Shown here: piece after piece, positions 46,702-54,849 of the stretch
Layout: each line of letters starts with the position of its first letter
Position numbering within the stretch: position 1 is the first letter of the stretch
Source: an uncultured Cocleimonas sp.
GTDB taxonomy: Bacteria; Pseudomonadota; Gammaproteobacteria; Thiotrichales; Thiotrichaceae
NCBI RefSeq assembly: GCF_947495625.1
Contig: NZ_CANLZW010000017.1
Span: forward strand, 1-64,000
Length of the DNA: 64,000 nucleotides
Direction of reading: 5' to 3'
The notes under the pieces: model-generated
What the model was told of the DNA's origin: nothing
Database searches by the model: none
The model's input: only the letters and a program-made list of their open reading frames with translations
Program-made: the position numbers and the translations under genes

Positions 46702-47136
46702 ATGAAAAGAGCGGAACAATTACAAGACTTGTCGAGAGAGCATCATGGGTCATTGGTGATGGCTAAACGTATTGCTGAAATTGCCGAATCTGGAGATGAG
46801 AGCGCCATTACGGAGGCAATCGAAACGGTTAAAGATTACTATGAAAATGAGCTAGAGGTGCATTTTCAGCACGAAGAGCGAACCATTTTCGCTCCGATCT
46901 TTAAAGAATATAGAGAGCATATTGGCATCGCTACACAGCTATTAAAAGAGCATGGTGCAATGCGAATGTTAATGCCAAAACTTCATGTGGCCAGTGCAAG
47001 AGAAGACCTGGCTGAGTTTGCAAGCATGCTAAAAAATCACACGCGTATTGAAGAAAGAGAGTTGTTCCCGATTGTGGAATCAACCTTTAGTGATGAGCAG
47101 CTGGATGCAATCCTGAATTTTGTGCCTTTAGAATAA
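46702..47136 (+). CDS. Hemerythrin-like HHE-domain protein
   Basis: The 144-residue four-helix protein has the hemerythrin HHE ligand pattern: His14/His15, His54 with Glu58 (HFQHEE), His84 (LLKEHG) and His113 with Glu117/118 (NHTRIEERE). It probably binds a diiron or mononuclear iron centre, for oxygen or nitric-oxide sensing or iron-sulfur repair. The frame extends upstream into the channel gene; the ATG at 46702 has AGAGAA 8 bases before it and starts the conserved SREHHG region. The coupling with the K+ channel is odd and may be coincidental. Confidence 0.82.
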   Translation: MKRAEQLQDLSREHHGSLVMAKRIAEIAESGDESAITEAIETVKDYYENELEVHFQHEERTIFAPIFKEYREHIGIATQLLKEHGAMRMLMPKLHVASAREDLAEFASMLKNHTRIEERELFPIVESTFSDEQLDAILNFVPLE

Positions 47137-47261
47137 TTAACTTGAATAGATAATTTCAGTTAATTATAAACTAATTAAGAATTGTCACATCTTCTAATCT
47201 TTTTCTAAATTATATTCAAACCTGAAGGAGAGGTATCCACAGTATATAGAGGAGAATAGTT

Positions 47262-47684
47262 ATGTTTTCAAAGAAAAAAATTACTGCTTTAGCATTACTT
47301 CTAACTACATTGTCTATAAGTAGTTTAGCAAGTGCAGAAGAAGAGTTGATTGGTTCTAATGAATATCGGGTTTCCTGTGCTTCTTGCCATGGTATCGGTG
47401 GAAAAGGAGACGGGCAGATGGCCAAGTTTCTAACGGTGAAGCCTTCGAATCTGACCATGCTAGCGAAGAATGCAGGAAATAGTGTTTACCCGTTTTTAAA
47501 AGTTTTTCAGGTTATTGATGGTCGTACTGAAGTTTCAGGGCATGGTGATCGTGCGATGCCAGTTTGGGGTGATCGATACAATAAAGAGGCGATCAAGAAA
47601 TACGGGTCTTTTGGTGGAGAAACAGCAACACGCGCTCGGGTTCTAGAGCTTGTTTATTATCTTCAGTCTATACAGGAAAAATAG
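47262..47684 (+). CDS. Periplasmic monoheme cytochrome c
   Basis: The 140-residue class I cytochrome has a signal peptide (to SLASA), the heme-binding motif CASCH (Cys39, Cys42, His43) and a likely axial methionine Met99 in GDRAMPVWGDRYN. It resembles the small SoxX/diheme-type c553-like electron carriers. It may feed electrons to a terminal oxidase. The gene has AGAGGAG about 8 bases before the ATG and is followed by a terminator-like hairpin. No sox or cox gene is adjacent. Confidence 0.88.
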   Translation: MFSKKKITALALLLTTLSISSLASAEEELIGSNEYRVSCASCHGIGGKGDGQMAKFLTVKPSNLTMLAKNAGNSVYPFLKVFQVIDGRTEVSGHGDRAMPVWGDRYNKEAIKKYGSFGGETATRARVLELVYYLQSIQEK

Positions 47685-47725
47685 TAATTATTCAGCTATT
47701 GTCTGTGTAAGTAATGTCATACCCT

Positions 47726-47766
47726 ACGTTTAGAGCTTTATTTCAGTTAACCAAAGCTCTAAATGT
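47726..47766. terminator. Hairpin between cytochrome c and YjdM/PhnA genes
   Basis: ACGTTTAGAGCTTT (47726-47739) pairs with AAAGCTCTAAATGT (47753-47766), 14 bp with one G-T wobble and a 13-base loop. A G-rich run follows (TGGGGGGCGGG) that resembles a decayed copy of the dispersed motif. No T-run. Confidence 0.6.
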
Positions 47767-47796
47767 TGGGGGGCGGGTTACTCTATTTTAATCTTA

Positions 47797-48369
47797 TTAT
47801 GCTTTCTTCATATAAGCCGCGCGAAGCACGATACGAGTGCCATTGATACGCCCTTCGATTTGTGAGGTGTCATCAGTAAGTGATATGCCTTTTACTAAGG
47901 TGCCGCGTTTTGCGGTGAAGTTTGCGCCTTGAATCACTAAATCTTTAACCAACGTGACAGAGTCGCCATTATTTAATGCTGTTCCGTTAACATCTAGGGT
48001 TGGCTCATCATTATCTGCGCCTGGACCAACACCTGCCATTGCCCACTTTTTTGTCTCGTCTTCTAAATACATCATATCTAAAAGATCTTGCGGCCAACCT
48101 TCACTTTTCAGGCTATTAAGCAGTCTCCATGCCATCACTTGAACGGCTGGTATCTGACTCCACATGCTGTCATTCAAACAACGCCAGTGATTTGCATCCA
48201 TGCTGGATGGGTCTTCAATTTGGGATTTACAGGTTTCGCAAATTAAGATGCTGGTATCAACTGTCGGGTTGGTTTCCGGTGGTACTACAAAAACACTCAG
48301 ATCATTTTCTGCCGAGCATAGTTCGCATTTGCTTTCACTTCGGTCTTTTAGGGATTGTTCTAGGCTCAT
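47797..48369 (-). CDS. yjdM: PhnA/YjdM-family zinc-ribbon protein
   Basis: The 190-residue protein has an N-terminal zinc ribbon (CELCSAE and CETCKSQ) and the C-terminal PhnA domain (VNGTALNNGDSVTLVKDL). In E. coli YjdM is linked to phosphonate use by name only. Length is greater than the 111-residue E. coli YjdM because a helical segment (SSMDANHWRCLNDSMWSQIP and after) lies between the zinc ribbon and the PhnA domain. That longer type is common in other Proteobacteria. The function is unknown. Confidence 0.85.
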   Translation of the reverse strand: MSLEQSLKDRSESKCELCSAENDLSVFVVPPETNPTVDTSILICETCKSQIEDPSSMDANHWRCLNDSMWSQIPAVQVMAWRLLNSLKSEGWPQDLLDMMYLEDETKKWAMAGVGPGADNDEPTLDVNGTALNNGDSVTLVKDLVIQGANFTAKRGTLVKGISLTDDTSQIEGRINGTRIVLRAAYMKKA

Positions 48370-48449
48370 CTCTCACTTCTCGCAATAGTAATCTGTTTTT
48401 AGGTGATGCTAAAAAAACGGGATTATGCCATAGATGAAGAATCTGGTGT

Positions 48450-49064
48450 TTAGGATTTTGGGCGCCAGATAATGGATTCAAGAGACCAGCCTTGTAAAAC
48501 ATCTGCAGGAGGAATTTTGCCCGTAACTGGGTTATCCCACTTGCCATTAAATACATATAAAATATTTGGCGTATTCGGAGCGTAGCACAGTACTTTTCCA
48601 GACATATCAGAATAGCCTGCCTGACATTGCTCATTTTGACCGTAGGTATACACTTTATTGTAGAGTGTCCCAAGATGATGACCCAGACTGTTCTGGATAA
48701 TGTTGTCCTCAATGATGACTGAGTAGATATTTTTATGTGCCGCATCTGGGATGATATTTAATATGGTTTTTACGCCTTCTGAAATGCGTATTGCTGGAAA
48801 TGGATTACCATCCTGGAAGTTGACTTCTTCAACAACACTATAATCACTAAATGCCAAGGTCATCTGGTGCATATTGAATGATGTGGTGGCATTGATGGGT
48901 CCGATACCATCTGCAGATAAGATTATGGTTTTATCTTCCACTGCTGCTGTTGTGTCTTTTATAGCATCATCATTATCACAAGCTGTTAAGCCTAAAGATA
49001 AAATAAGGGTGAATAAGAACACTGTTAACGTATTTTTAGATACGTTTAGGACTGCATTTTCCAT
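48450..49064 (-). CDS. Outer-membrane lipoprotein, DUF1131-like
   Basis: The 204-residue protein has a lipobox: a hydrophobic stretch (LTVFLFTLILSLGLTAC) with the cysteine at about residue 29 followed by DNDD, which signals outer-membrane sorting (no Asp at +2 in the Lol-avoidance sense applies only if Asp follows; here Asp is at +2, so inner-membrane retention is also possible). The body includes DGIGPINATTSFNMHQMTLAF, resembling DUF1131 proteins such as the sigma-E regulated YfeY. Family match is from memory and tentative. It stands alone with 329 bp upstream. Confidence 0.6.
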   Translation of the reverse strand: MENAVLNVSKNTLTVFLFTLILSLGLTACDNDDAIKDTTAAVEDKTIILSADGIGPINATTSFNMHQMTLAFSDYSVVEEVNFQDGNPFPAIRISEGVKTILNIIPDAAHKNIYSVIIEDNIIQNSLGHHLGTLYNKVYTYGQNEQCQAGYSDMSGKVLCYAPNTPNILYVFNGKWDNPVTGKIPPADVLQGWSLESIIWRPKS

Positions 49065-49162
49065 AATAAATTTCTATCCATATATAATTGCCTAACTATT
49101 GAGCATTCTCTCATAAAGCAATTAGGAGAACAATCAGGCGGGAGTGTATAAGGAGGACTTGA

Positions 49163-49282
49163 GTGAGGATAAGTTCGATAATTTTGAACTTTATTCGATG
49201 TCTGCAAACTAAACTGTTTGTTGTTATTTACACAATTGTTATTTTTTATTCTTTCTTTTTGTTAGAAATGCATAAAAAATAA
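49163..49282 (+). CDS. Candidate 39-residue hydrophobic peptide
   Basis: A GTG start at 49163 has an AAGGAGG sequence 6 bases upstream, one of the strongest ribosome-binding sites in the window, and the frame stays open for 39 codons. The product is mostly hydrophobic (for example LFVVIYTIVIFYSFFLL) with basic residues near both ends, so it could span the membrane once. No family recognised. The region is AT-rich, where hydrophobic frames arise by chance, so this is a weak call that rests on the ribosome-binding site. Confidence 0.3.
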   Translation: MRISSIILNFIRCLQTKLFVVIYTIVIFYSFFLLEMHKK

Positions 49283-49345
49283 GCGAGAGAAAGTTTAAAT
49301 TAAGCTTTATTAGTAAATCATCTTTTGCTAATATGCGCTGAAATT

Positions 49346-49373
49346 GGCACTTATCCCCCCTTTTTGGAGTGCC
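49346..49373. other. Hairpin with a C6 run ahead of the 3D-domain gene
   Basis: GGCACT (49346-49351) pairs with AGTGCC (49368-49373), with internal CC...GG pairing around a C6-T5 stretch. It is 20 bp before the ATG of the next gene, in its probable leader. The loop CCCCCC and the flanking GTGCCTAAA recall the GTGCCT block of the dispersed motif family, in the reverse sense. Confidence 0.4.
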
Positions 49374-49393
49374 TAAATTAGGAAGAAATTAAG

Positions 49394-49996
49394 ATGTTTA
49401 CTAATAAACCCCTTAGCGTTTATGGATTAACGCTAGCTGTGCTATTGAGTTTTATATTCTCAATGTCAGCAAATGCGAGCCCACGGAATAAGAACAGCGT
49501 TATCACTAAAACGAAAACTGCTGAAGAAACCAAGCAATTACAACTAGCTTATAAAGCGTTGATTGCAGAGTTTGATAAAAAAGCAGCTTCTGTCAAAGCT
49601 AAATATTCATCAGAAAAGAGCAGCGGAAAAGCCAAGTTAGTTAAAGCGTCTTTAACGGCTGCTAGCTACTCTGATTATGACAAAAGCCTACATGTGACTG
49701 CTACGGCCTACACTTCTCATGCTGATCAAACAGATAGCACCCCTAATATTGCTGCATGGGGAGATAGACTGAAGCCCGGTATGAAAGCAATTGCGGTATC
49801 TCGTGATCTTTTGAAAGTATACGGTTTAAAGCATAAGCAAAAAGTTAGAATCAAAGGCCTAGAAGGCGAATATGTTGTGCTGGATAAAATGAACAAGCGC
49901 TGGCGCAAGAAAATAGATATATATATGGGAATGAACAAGCGTAAGGCATTTAAATGGGGTCGTCGAAAAGTAGAAATACTTTGGAACCAAATCTAA
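49394..49996 (+). CDS. Exported 3D-domain (double-psi beta-barrel) protein
   Basis: The 200-residue secreted protein has a signal peptide ending in SANA, a polar helical linker and the 3D domain at about residues 95-200, shown by TATAYTSHADQTDSTPNIAAWG and the short signature VLDKMNKRWRKKIDIYMG. The conserved aspartates are those of MltA/YorM-type domains that act on peptidoglycan. Whether it is an active lytic enzyme or a binding module is unclear. A good terminator follows it. Confidence 0.82.
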   Translation: MFTNKPLSVYGLTLAVLLSFIFSMSANASPRNKNSVITKTKTAEETKQLQLAYKALIAEFDKKAASVKAKYSSEKSSGKAKLVKASLTAASYSDYDKSLHVTATAYTSHADQTDSTPNIAAWGDRLKPGMKAIAVSRDLLKVYGLKHKQKVRIKGLEGEYVVLDKMNKRWRKKIDIYMGMNKRKAFKWGRRKVEILWNQI

Positions 49997-50032
49997 TTTA
50001 TACCCTCTAACGTTTAAAGAACATCCCCTTTG

Positions 50033-50057
50033 GCCTGCAACTTAGCAGGCTTTTTTT
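50033..50057 (+). terminator. Rho-independent terminator after the 3D-domain gene
   Basis: GCCTGC (50033-50038) and GCAGGC (50045-50050) form a six-base-pair stem around a six-base loop, followed directly by T7. It would stop transcription 37 bp after the stop codon. Confidence 0.88.
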
Positions 50058-50113
50058 ATGCCTGTAAATTTTGTAGTATTTAGGTATTCTGGTATTTGCC
50101 CATCATTCTCAAG

Positions 50114-50686
50114 TTAATGGAATAGATTGTTGGCAATTATTAGCAAAATATTCAATCCTAGAATCGCAACTAACGGCGATAAATCCATCATACCTACAAG
50201 TGGAACAACTTTACGAATAGGTCTTAAAATAGGGTTGGTCAGGCTATTAATTAATGGCACCAATGGATTGCCTTGAGTGTTTCCTACCCAGCTCATAATT
50301 GCTTGAATAATCAAAGCGATGATATAAATCCAGATAATGGTTTTTACCAATTCACCTAAGGCAAAGAGCAATGTTTCAGGAAACATAATTGCACCTTTAC
50401 TAATAAGGAACAGCAAACTTAGCTTTACCAAGGTTAAAGTGTAAGCCAAAACAACCGCAGATGTATCGACACTCCCGAAAGACGGAATGAAACGTCTCAG
50501 TGGTACTAACACAGGGTTTGTTATTTTTACCAAAAACTGTGAGAAAGGATTATGAAAGCTCGCGCGTGCAAAGCCAAGTAGTAGACGAATCACCACCGCA
50601 CCGATATATAAAGAAAATACGGTTTCTATTAAAAAGATAACGATTTGAGAGACGACTGAGAGTCCTAATATTGATAAACCTAACAC
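50114..50686 (-). CDS. yggT: YggT-family membrane protein
   Basis: The 190-residue protein is built from two YggT repeats, each with hydrophobic helices and the conserved sequence NPFSQFLVKITNPVLVPLRR, repeated in the second half as NPLVPLINSLTNPILRPIRKV. The family is linked to membrane homeostasis, osmotic shock tolerance and, in cyanobacteria and plants, thylakoid nucleoid distribution. It starts with GTG at 50684-50686, with GGAGAAG upstream. It lies downstream of proC and yggS on the same strand, the standard order yggS-proC-yggT. Confidence 0.92.
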   Translation of the reverse strand: MLGLSILGLSVVSQIVIFLIETVFSLYIGAVVIRLLLGFARASFHNPFSQFLVKITNPVLVPLRRFIPSFGSVDTSAVVLAYTLTLVKLSLLFLISKGAIMFPETLLFALGELVKTIIWIYIIALIIQAIMSWVGNTQGNPLVPLINSLTNPILRPIRKVVPLVGMMDLSPLVAILGLNILLIIANNLFH

Positions 50687-50741
50687 TGATAACTTCTCCA
50701 GTTATTATTGGGTGATAATGTCAAAAGGGAAAAAGCCCTCT

Positions 50742-50762
50742 AAAGTAGGGGGGTGACTTTTT
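50742..50762 (+). repeat. G-rich dispersed motif between yggT and proC
   Basis: AAAGTAGGGGGGTGACTTTT is a perfect core preceded by A5, GCCCT. It is antisense to the operon and its last two bases overlap the proC stop codon, leaving the yggT upstream region only partly affected. Confidence 0.9.
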
Positions 50763-51576
50763 ATATTTTACTTAATTCTTTCGAGCGAATTGCAGCTGCA
50801 ACCAATGCTTCTTCAAAGATACTGGGTAAGCCGCCATCTACAAGCTTTTTTAGAGCTGCTTCTGTAGTTCCACCTTTGGATGTAACTCTTTGACGTAAAA
50901 TAGATGCATCATCGCTACTTTCTAAGGCTAGTTTAGCTGCCCCAAACGCAGTTTGTAAGACCAGTAAGCGGGCGTCTTCAGCGCTTAATCCCATTTTTTG
51001 TGCGGCATCCTGCATTGCTTCCATAACCAGGAAAAAATAAGCGGGACCGCTGCCAGATACAGCGGTAACGGTATCCATTAAACCTTCATCATCTAACCAA
51101 AGTGTACTTCCAACTGCGCGCATTATGCTTTCAGCCAGATTCTTTTGTTCTTCTGAAACTTGTTTATTCGCAAAAAGCCCTGTCATTCCAGACTGCACCA
51201 GCGAAGGTGTATTCGGCATACAGCGAACAACGGCGGGAGAATAATCTCCTAACCACTTTTCAAGATTTTCTAAATTAATACCTGCGGCTATAGAAATAAC
51301 TAAGGGATTTTGAGCTTCAAAGACTTCTGCGAGTGGTTCACACACCATCTGCATGATCTGAGGTTTAACTGCAAGTACAACAACATCCGCACCATCAATG
51401 GCTTCGGCATTATTTACATAAGAATTTATTGCCGCCCAGTTTGCAGTAATCCCCGTCAATTGTTCTTCATTAGGGTCTGAAATACGAATGTTATGCGTAC
51501 TGCCGTCTTGAAGTAATCCTGCTATTAGGCTGCGAGACATGTTTCCTGCGCCAATAAAAGTAATCGTTTTTCCCAT
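50761..51576 (-). CDS. proC: Pyrroline-5-carboxylate reductase
   Basis: The 271-residue NADPH enzyme makes proline from pyrroline-5-carboxylate. The nucleotide-binding N-terminus ITFIGAGNMSRSLIAGL, the segment VVRCMPNTPSLVQSGMTGL and the active-site helix VTAVSGSGPAYFFLVMEAM are typical, and the C-terminal RVTSKGGTTEAAL is the P5CR signature. Normal length. Located between yggS and yggT. Confidence 0.96.
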   Translation of the reverse strand: MGKTITFIGAGNMSRSLIAGLLQDGSTHNIRISDPNEEQLTGITANWAAINSYVNNAEAIDGADVVVLAVKPQIMQMVCEPLAEVFEAQNPLVISIAAGINLENLEKWLGDYSPAVVRCMPNTPSLVQSGMTGLFANKQVSEEQKNLAESIMRAVGSTLWLDDEGLMDTVTAVSGSGPAYFFLVMEAMQDAAQKMGLSAEDARLLVLQTAFGAAKLALESSDDASILRQRVTSKGGTTEAALKKLVDGGLPSIFEEALVAAAIRSKELSKI

Positions 51577-51606
51577 GCTATTAAGTAATCCCTGTGTGAA
51601 TGTAAT

Positions 51607-52296
51607 TTAGTATTCGCGTTGACCAAAAATGGCTGTGCCTATTCTAACCATGGTCGAGCCACCTGCAATAGCAGCTTCTATATCATTGCTCATACCCATT
51701 GAAAGTGTATCAAGCTCTATCCCTAGTTCAAGGCTTAGTGACTCTTTTATGGCGCTGACTTTAGCAAATACCTCCAGTTGTTTGTCGAAGTTATCTTCAG
51801 GAGCGGGAATAACCATCAAGCCTCTCAATGTTAAATGAGGCAGTTTGATAATTTCTTTCGCTACATCTGTTACTTCATCTATTGAAATACCAGATTTACT
51901 TTCTTCACCGCTGATATTTAATTGAATGCAAACAGAGAGTGGCTCTAGATTTTCTGGGCGTTGATCATTCAGTCTTTGCGCTATTTTTAGGCGATCAATA
52001 GTATGAACCCAGTCTGCAATTTCAGCTATTTTTTTGGTCTTATTGGATTGTAGTGGTCCGATAAAGTGCCATTCGATATCTAAGTCAGATAACTCCTGAT
52101 ATTTGTCCCATAGTTCTTGTACGTAATTCTCGCCGAATGCTCTTTGGCCGCATTCATAGGCTTCTCGTATTTTGGTGCTGTCGTGCTTTTTACTCACGGC
52201 GAGTAGTTTGACTGAATTCTCAGTACGATTATATTGCAGTGAATACTTTTTTAGTTTTGCACCGATTATCTGGAGATTGTCACTTATTTGAGTCAT
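51607..52296 (-). CDS. yggS: PLP homeostasis protein YggS
   Basis: The 229-residue PLP-binding protein (PLPBP family) buffers pyridoxal phosphate. The lysine that binds PLP is in KLLAVSKKH, and the phosphate-binding region is MSNDIEAAIAGGSTMVRIGTAIFG. The frame runs 16 codons further upstream, but the ATG at 52294-52296 starts the usual N-terminal helix. It begins 31 bp upstream of proC. Its divergent neighbour across about 160 bp is pilT, as in many pseudomonads. Confidence 0.93.
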   Translation of the reverse strand: MTQISDNLQIIGAKLKKYSLQYNRTENSVKLLAVSKKHDSTKIREAYECGQRAFGENYVQELWDKYQELSDLDIEWHFIGPLQSNKTKKIAEIADWVHTIDRLKIAQRLNDQRPENLEPLSVCIQLNISGEESKSGISIDEVTDVAKEIIKLPHLTLRGLMVIPAPEDNFDKQLEVFAKVSAIKESLSLELGIELDTLSMGMSNDIEAAIAGGSTMVRIGTAIFGQREY

Positions 52297-52457
52297 ATAT
52301 GATAAATTTGTGGCGTAAATGTCAGTAGGAATAGTTTTTGGCACTGGGGATAGTGCCCTAACTAGCGTCTAAATAACAATGGAAACGATGTTATTAGAAT
52401 AAAAGAATTTAAATACTGACTCCAATAATTAATAACAATAAATAAAAGTAGTCATTT

Positions 52458-53504
52458 ATGGATATTACACAGTTACTTGCTTTCTCGGTAAAAAACAAAG
52501 CATCAGATTTACATATTTCAGCAGGGGAACCACCGATTATTCGTGTCGATGGCGATATGCGTCGAGTCAATATGCCTGAGCTAGAGCACAAAGAAGTGCA
52601 TAGTATGGTGTACGACATCATGAATGATAAACAGCGTAAAGCTTACGAGGAAAATTGGGAAACTGACTTCTCGTTTGAAATTCCCGGTGTGGCTCGTTTT
52701 CGTGTAAACGCATTTAATCAGAATCGTGGTGCAGCAGCGGTATTTCGTACCATCCCCAGTAAAGTACTTTCGTTAGAAGACCTAGATGCTCCGGCAATAT
52801 TCAAGAAGATTTCTGATAAGCCTCGTGGTTTAGTTCTGGTAACAGGTCCTACGGGTTCTGGTAAATCCACAACCTTGGCAGCGATGATTGATTATAAGAA
52901 TGAAACCGATCATGGGCATATTTTAACGATTGAAGATCCGATAGAATTTGTACACCAGAGTAAGAAAAGTTTGGTAAACCAGCGTGAAGTTCATCGTGAT
53001 ACGCAAAGTTTTGATGCATCACTTAGATCTGCACTTCGTGAAGATCCAGATACGATTCTGGTTGGTGAGATGCGTGACCTTGAAACCATTCGTTTGGCGC
53101 TAACAGCGGCAGAAACAGGTCACTTGGTATTCGGAACACTACATACAACCAGTGCGCCTAAAACCATCGACCGTATTGTTGATGTTTTCCCAGCGGCAGA
53201 AAAGGACATGGTGAGATCAATGATTTCTTCATCGTTGCAGGCAATCATTTCTCAAACACTACTAAAACGTGTTCAGGGTGGTCGAGTAGCAGCTCATGAG
53301 ATACTGATTGGTACAAACGCTATTCGTAGCATGATTAAAGAAAACAAGCTGGCACAAATGCGTTCTGCGCTTCAAACAGGTGCAGCAGACGGTATGCAGA
53401 CCTTGGATCAAAGTCTACAGAAGCTAATGACCTTGGGTCATATCTCTCGTGATGTTGCTATGAAGAAGGCAGATAATCCACAAGCGATTATGGACAGAAG
53501 CTAA
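52458..53504 (+). CDS. pilT: Type IV pilus retraction ATPase PilT
   Basis: The 348-residue hexameric ATPase drives pilus retraction and is needed for twitching and natural DNA uptake. Features are the N-terminal PAS-like domain (ASDLHISAGEPPIIRVDGD), Walker A GPTGSGKST near residues 130-138, Asp box (LTIEDPIEF), Walker B DTILVGEMRD and His box TGHLVFGTLHTTSA. Length and sequence are typical of PilT. It is the first of three PilT/PilU-type genes in a row and divergent from yggS. Confidence 0.95.
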   Translation: MDITQLLAFSVKNKASDLHISAGEPPIIRVDGDMRRVNMPELEHKEVHSMVYDIMNDKQRKAYEENWETDFSFEIPGVARFRVNAFNQNRGAAAVFRTIPSKVLSLEDLDAPAIFKKISDKPRGLVLVTGPTGSGKSTTLAAMIDYKNETDHGHILTIEDPIEFVHQSKKSLVNQREVHRDTQSFDASLRSALREDPDTILVGEMRDLETIRLALTAAETGHLVFGTLHTTSAPKTIDRIVDVFPAAEKDMVRSMISSSLQAIISQTLLKRVQGGRVAAHEILIGTNAIRSMIKENKLAQMRSALQTGAADGMQTLDQSLQKLMTLGHISRDVAMKKADNPQAIMDRS

Positions 53505-53505
53505 T

Positions 53506-53538
53506 TTATTAGCAAAGTACATTATTAGCAAAGTGCAT
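53506..53538 (+). repeat. Two-copy 16-bp tandem repeat after pilT
   Basis: ATTAGCAAAGTACATT is followed by ATTAGCAAAGTGCATC, period 16, starting immediately after the pilT stop. A third partial unit (CAAAGTACTGCAT) follows. Probably slippage in the pilT-pilU gap. Confidence 0.6.
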
Positions 53539-53620
53539 CAAAGTACTGCATAAGAATCGCTTGTTGACACAAAAGCAATCACATTAAGAATAATAACGAT
53601 TATAAAAGTGAAGAATAAAA

Positions 53621-54784
53621 ATGGATAAAGAAAGCGCGATAAGTTACGTCCACCAGTTGTTAGATTCAACCTTGGAAAAGAATGCATCTGACTTGTTTAT
53701 TACTTCGATGGCTGCTCCATCAATTAAAGTTGATGGTCAAATGAAGCCTCTGTCGAACCAGAAGCTGAATGCGGAGCAGGCAGGGTTTATCGTTCGTTCG
53801 ATCTTAAATGATAAGCAAATGAAAGAATTTGAAGAGCACATGGAGTGTAACTTCGCAATTAGTTTGCCAGGAAAAGCCCGTTTTCGTGTAAATACTTTTA
53901 CACAACGTGGTGCGCCAGGTATGGTTTTACGACATATTCCTGATTATATTCCTTCGTTTAAAGAGTTAGTGTTACCTCCCGTTTTGAAAGATATTGCGAT
54001 GACAAAACGTGGTTTGGTTATCATGGTAGGTGCGACAGGTTCTGGTAAATCTACCAGTTTGGCTTCAATGATCGATTACAGAAATAAAAACTCAATGGGG
54101 CACATTGTTACGATTGAAGACCCGATTGAATTCACCCATGATCATCATCAGTGTTTAGTGACACAACGTGAAGTGGGGGTTGATACAGATAGCTATGAAA
54201 TAGCGATGAAAAACACCTTAAGACAAGCGCCAGACGTTATTTTGCTTGGTGAGGTTCGAGATAGAGAAACTATGGAGTATGCGATTGCTTATGCAGAAAC
54301 GGGTCATTTATGTTTGACCACGCTACATGCGAACAGTACCAACCAGGCACTGGATAGAATTATCAACTTCTTCCCAGAAGAACGTCGTGATCAATTGCTA
54401 ATGGATTTATCTTTAAACTTGAAAGGTGTAGTTTCGCAACGCTTAGTTCGTAAAATAAAAGATGATGGTCGTTTACCAGCAGTAGAAGTTATGTTGAATA
54501 CACCGATGATGGCTGACTTGATTTACAAAGGGGATATCCCAGCAATAAAAGAGTTAATTTCTAAATCTAACCAATTGGGTATGTGCACATTTGATCAGGC
54601 AATTTTCCGCCTTATTGATGCGGGTATGATTTCGGTGAAAGAAGGTTTACGCAATGCCGATTCGGTTAATGATTTGCGTCTGCAATTGAAGTTGAATAGC
54701 CGTCAAGCTCAAAAGGGTGACTTCTTTAAAGGTACTGAGTCACTTGCGATGGAAACACTTGATGATTACACACCTAAGCTTTAA
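53621..54784 (+). CDS. pilU: Type IV pilus retraction ATPase PilU
   Basis: The 387-residue ATPase assists PilT in retraction. The N-terminal ASDLFITSMAAPSIKVDGQ, Walker A GATGSGKST, Walker B DVILLGEVRD and the His box TGHLCLTTLHANST match the PilU subfamily, and the C-terminal tail (about 30 residues longer than PilT) is normal for PilU. It follows pilT after 116 bp that contain a small tandem repeat. The next gene encodes a third related ATPase. Confidence 0.92.
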   Translation: MDKESAISYVHQLLDSTLEKNASDLFITSMAAPSIKVDGQMKPLSNQKLNAEQAGFIVRSILNDKQMKEFEEHMECNFAISLPGKARFRVNTFTQRGAPGMVLRHIPDYIPSFKELVLPPVLKDIAMTKRGLVIMVGATGSGKSTSLASMIDYRNKNSMGHIVTIEDPIEFTHDHHQCLVTQREVGVDTDSYEIAMKNTLRQAPDVILLGEVRDRETMEYAIAYAETGHLCLTTLHANSTNQALDRIINFFPEERRDQLLMDLSLNLKGVVSQRLVRKIKDDGRLPAVEVMLNTPMMADLIYKGDIPAIKELISKSNQLGMCTFDQAIFRLIDAGMISVKEGLRNADSVNDLRLQLKLNSRQAQKGDFFKGTESLAMETLDDYTPKL

Positions 54785-54849
54785 GTATTAACGTTAGTAA
54801 AAACAAATAAAAATAATAAATTGATTGATCTTTCAAGGCTGAAAACATT

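Noticed and set aside
47764-47779. TGTTGGGGGGCGGGTTAC as a motif copy
   Set aside because: G-run present, but both flanks differ; mentioned only as possible decay beside the hairpin.
54168-54186. GAAGTGGGGGTTGATAC in pilU as a copy of the G-rich motif
   Set aside because: It has only five G, lacks GTGAC, and encodes the conserved REVGVDTDS segment shared with the neighbouring paralogue.
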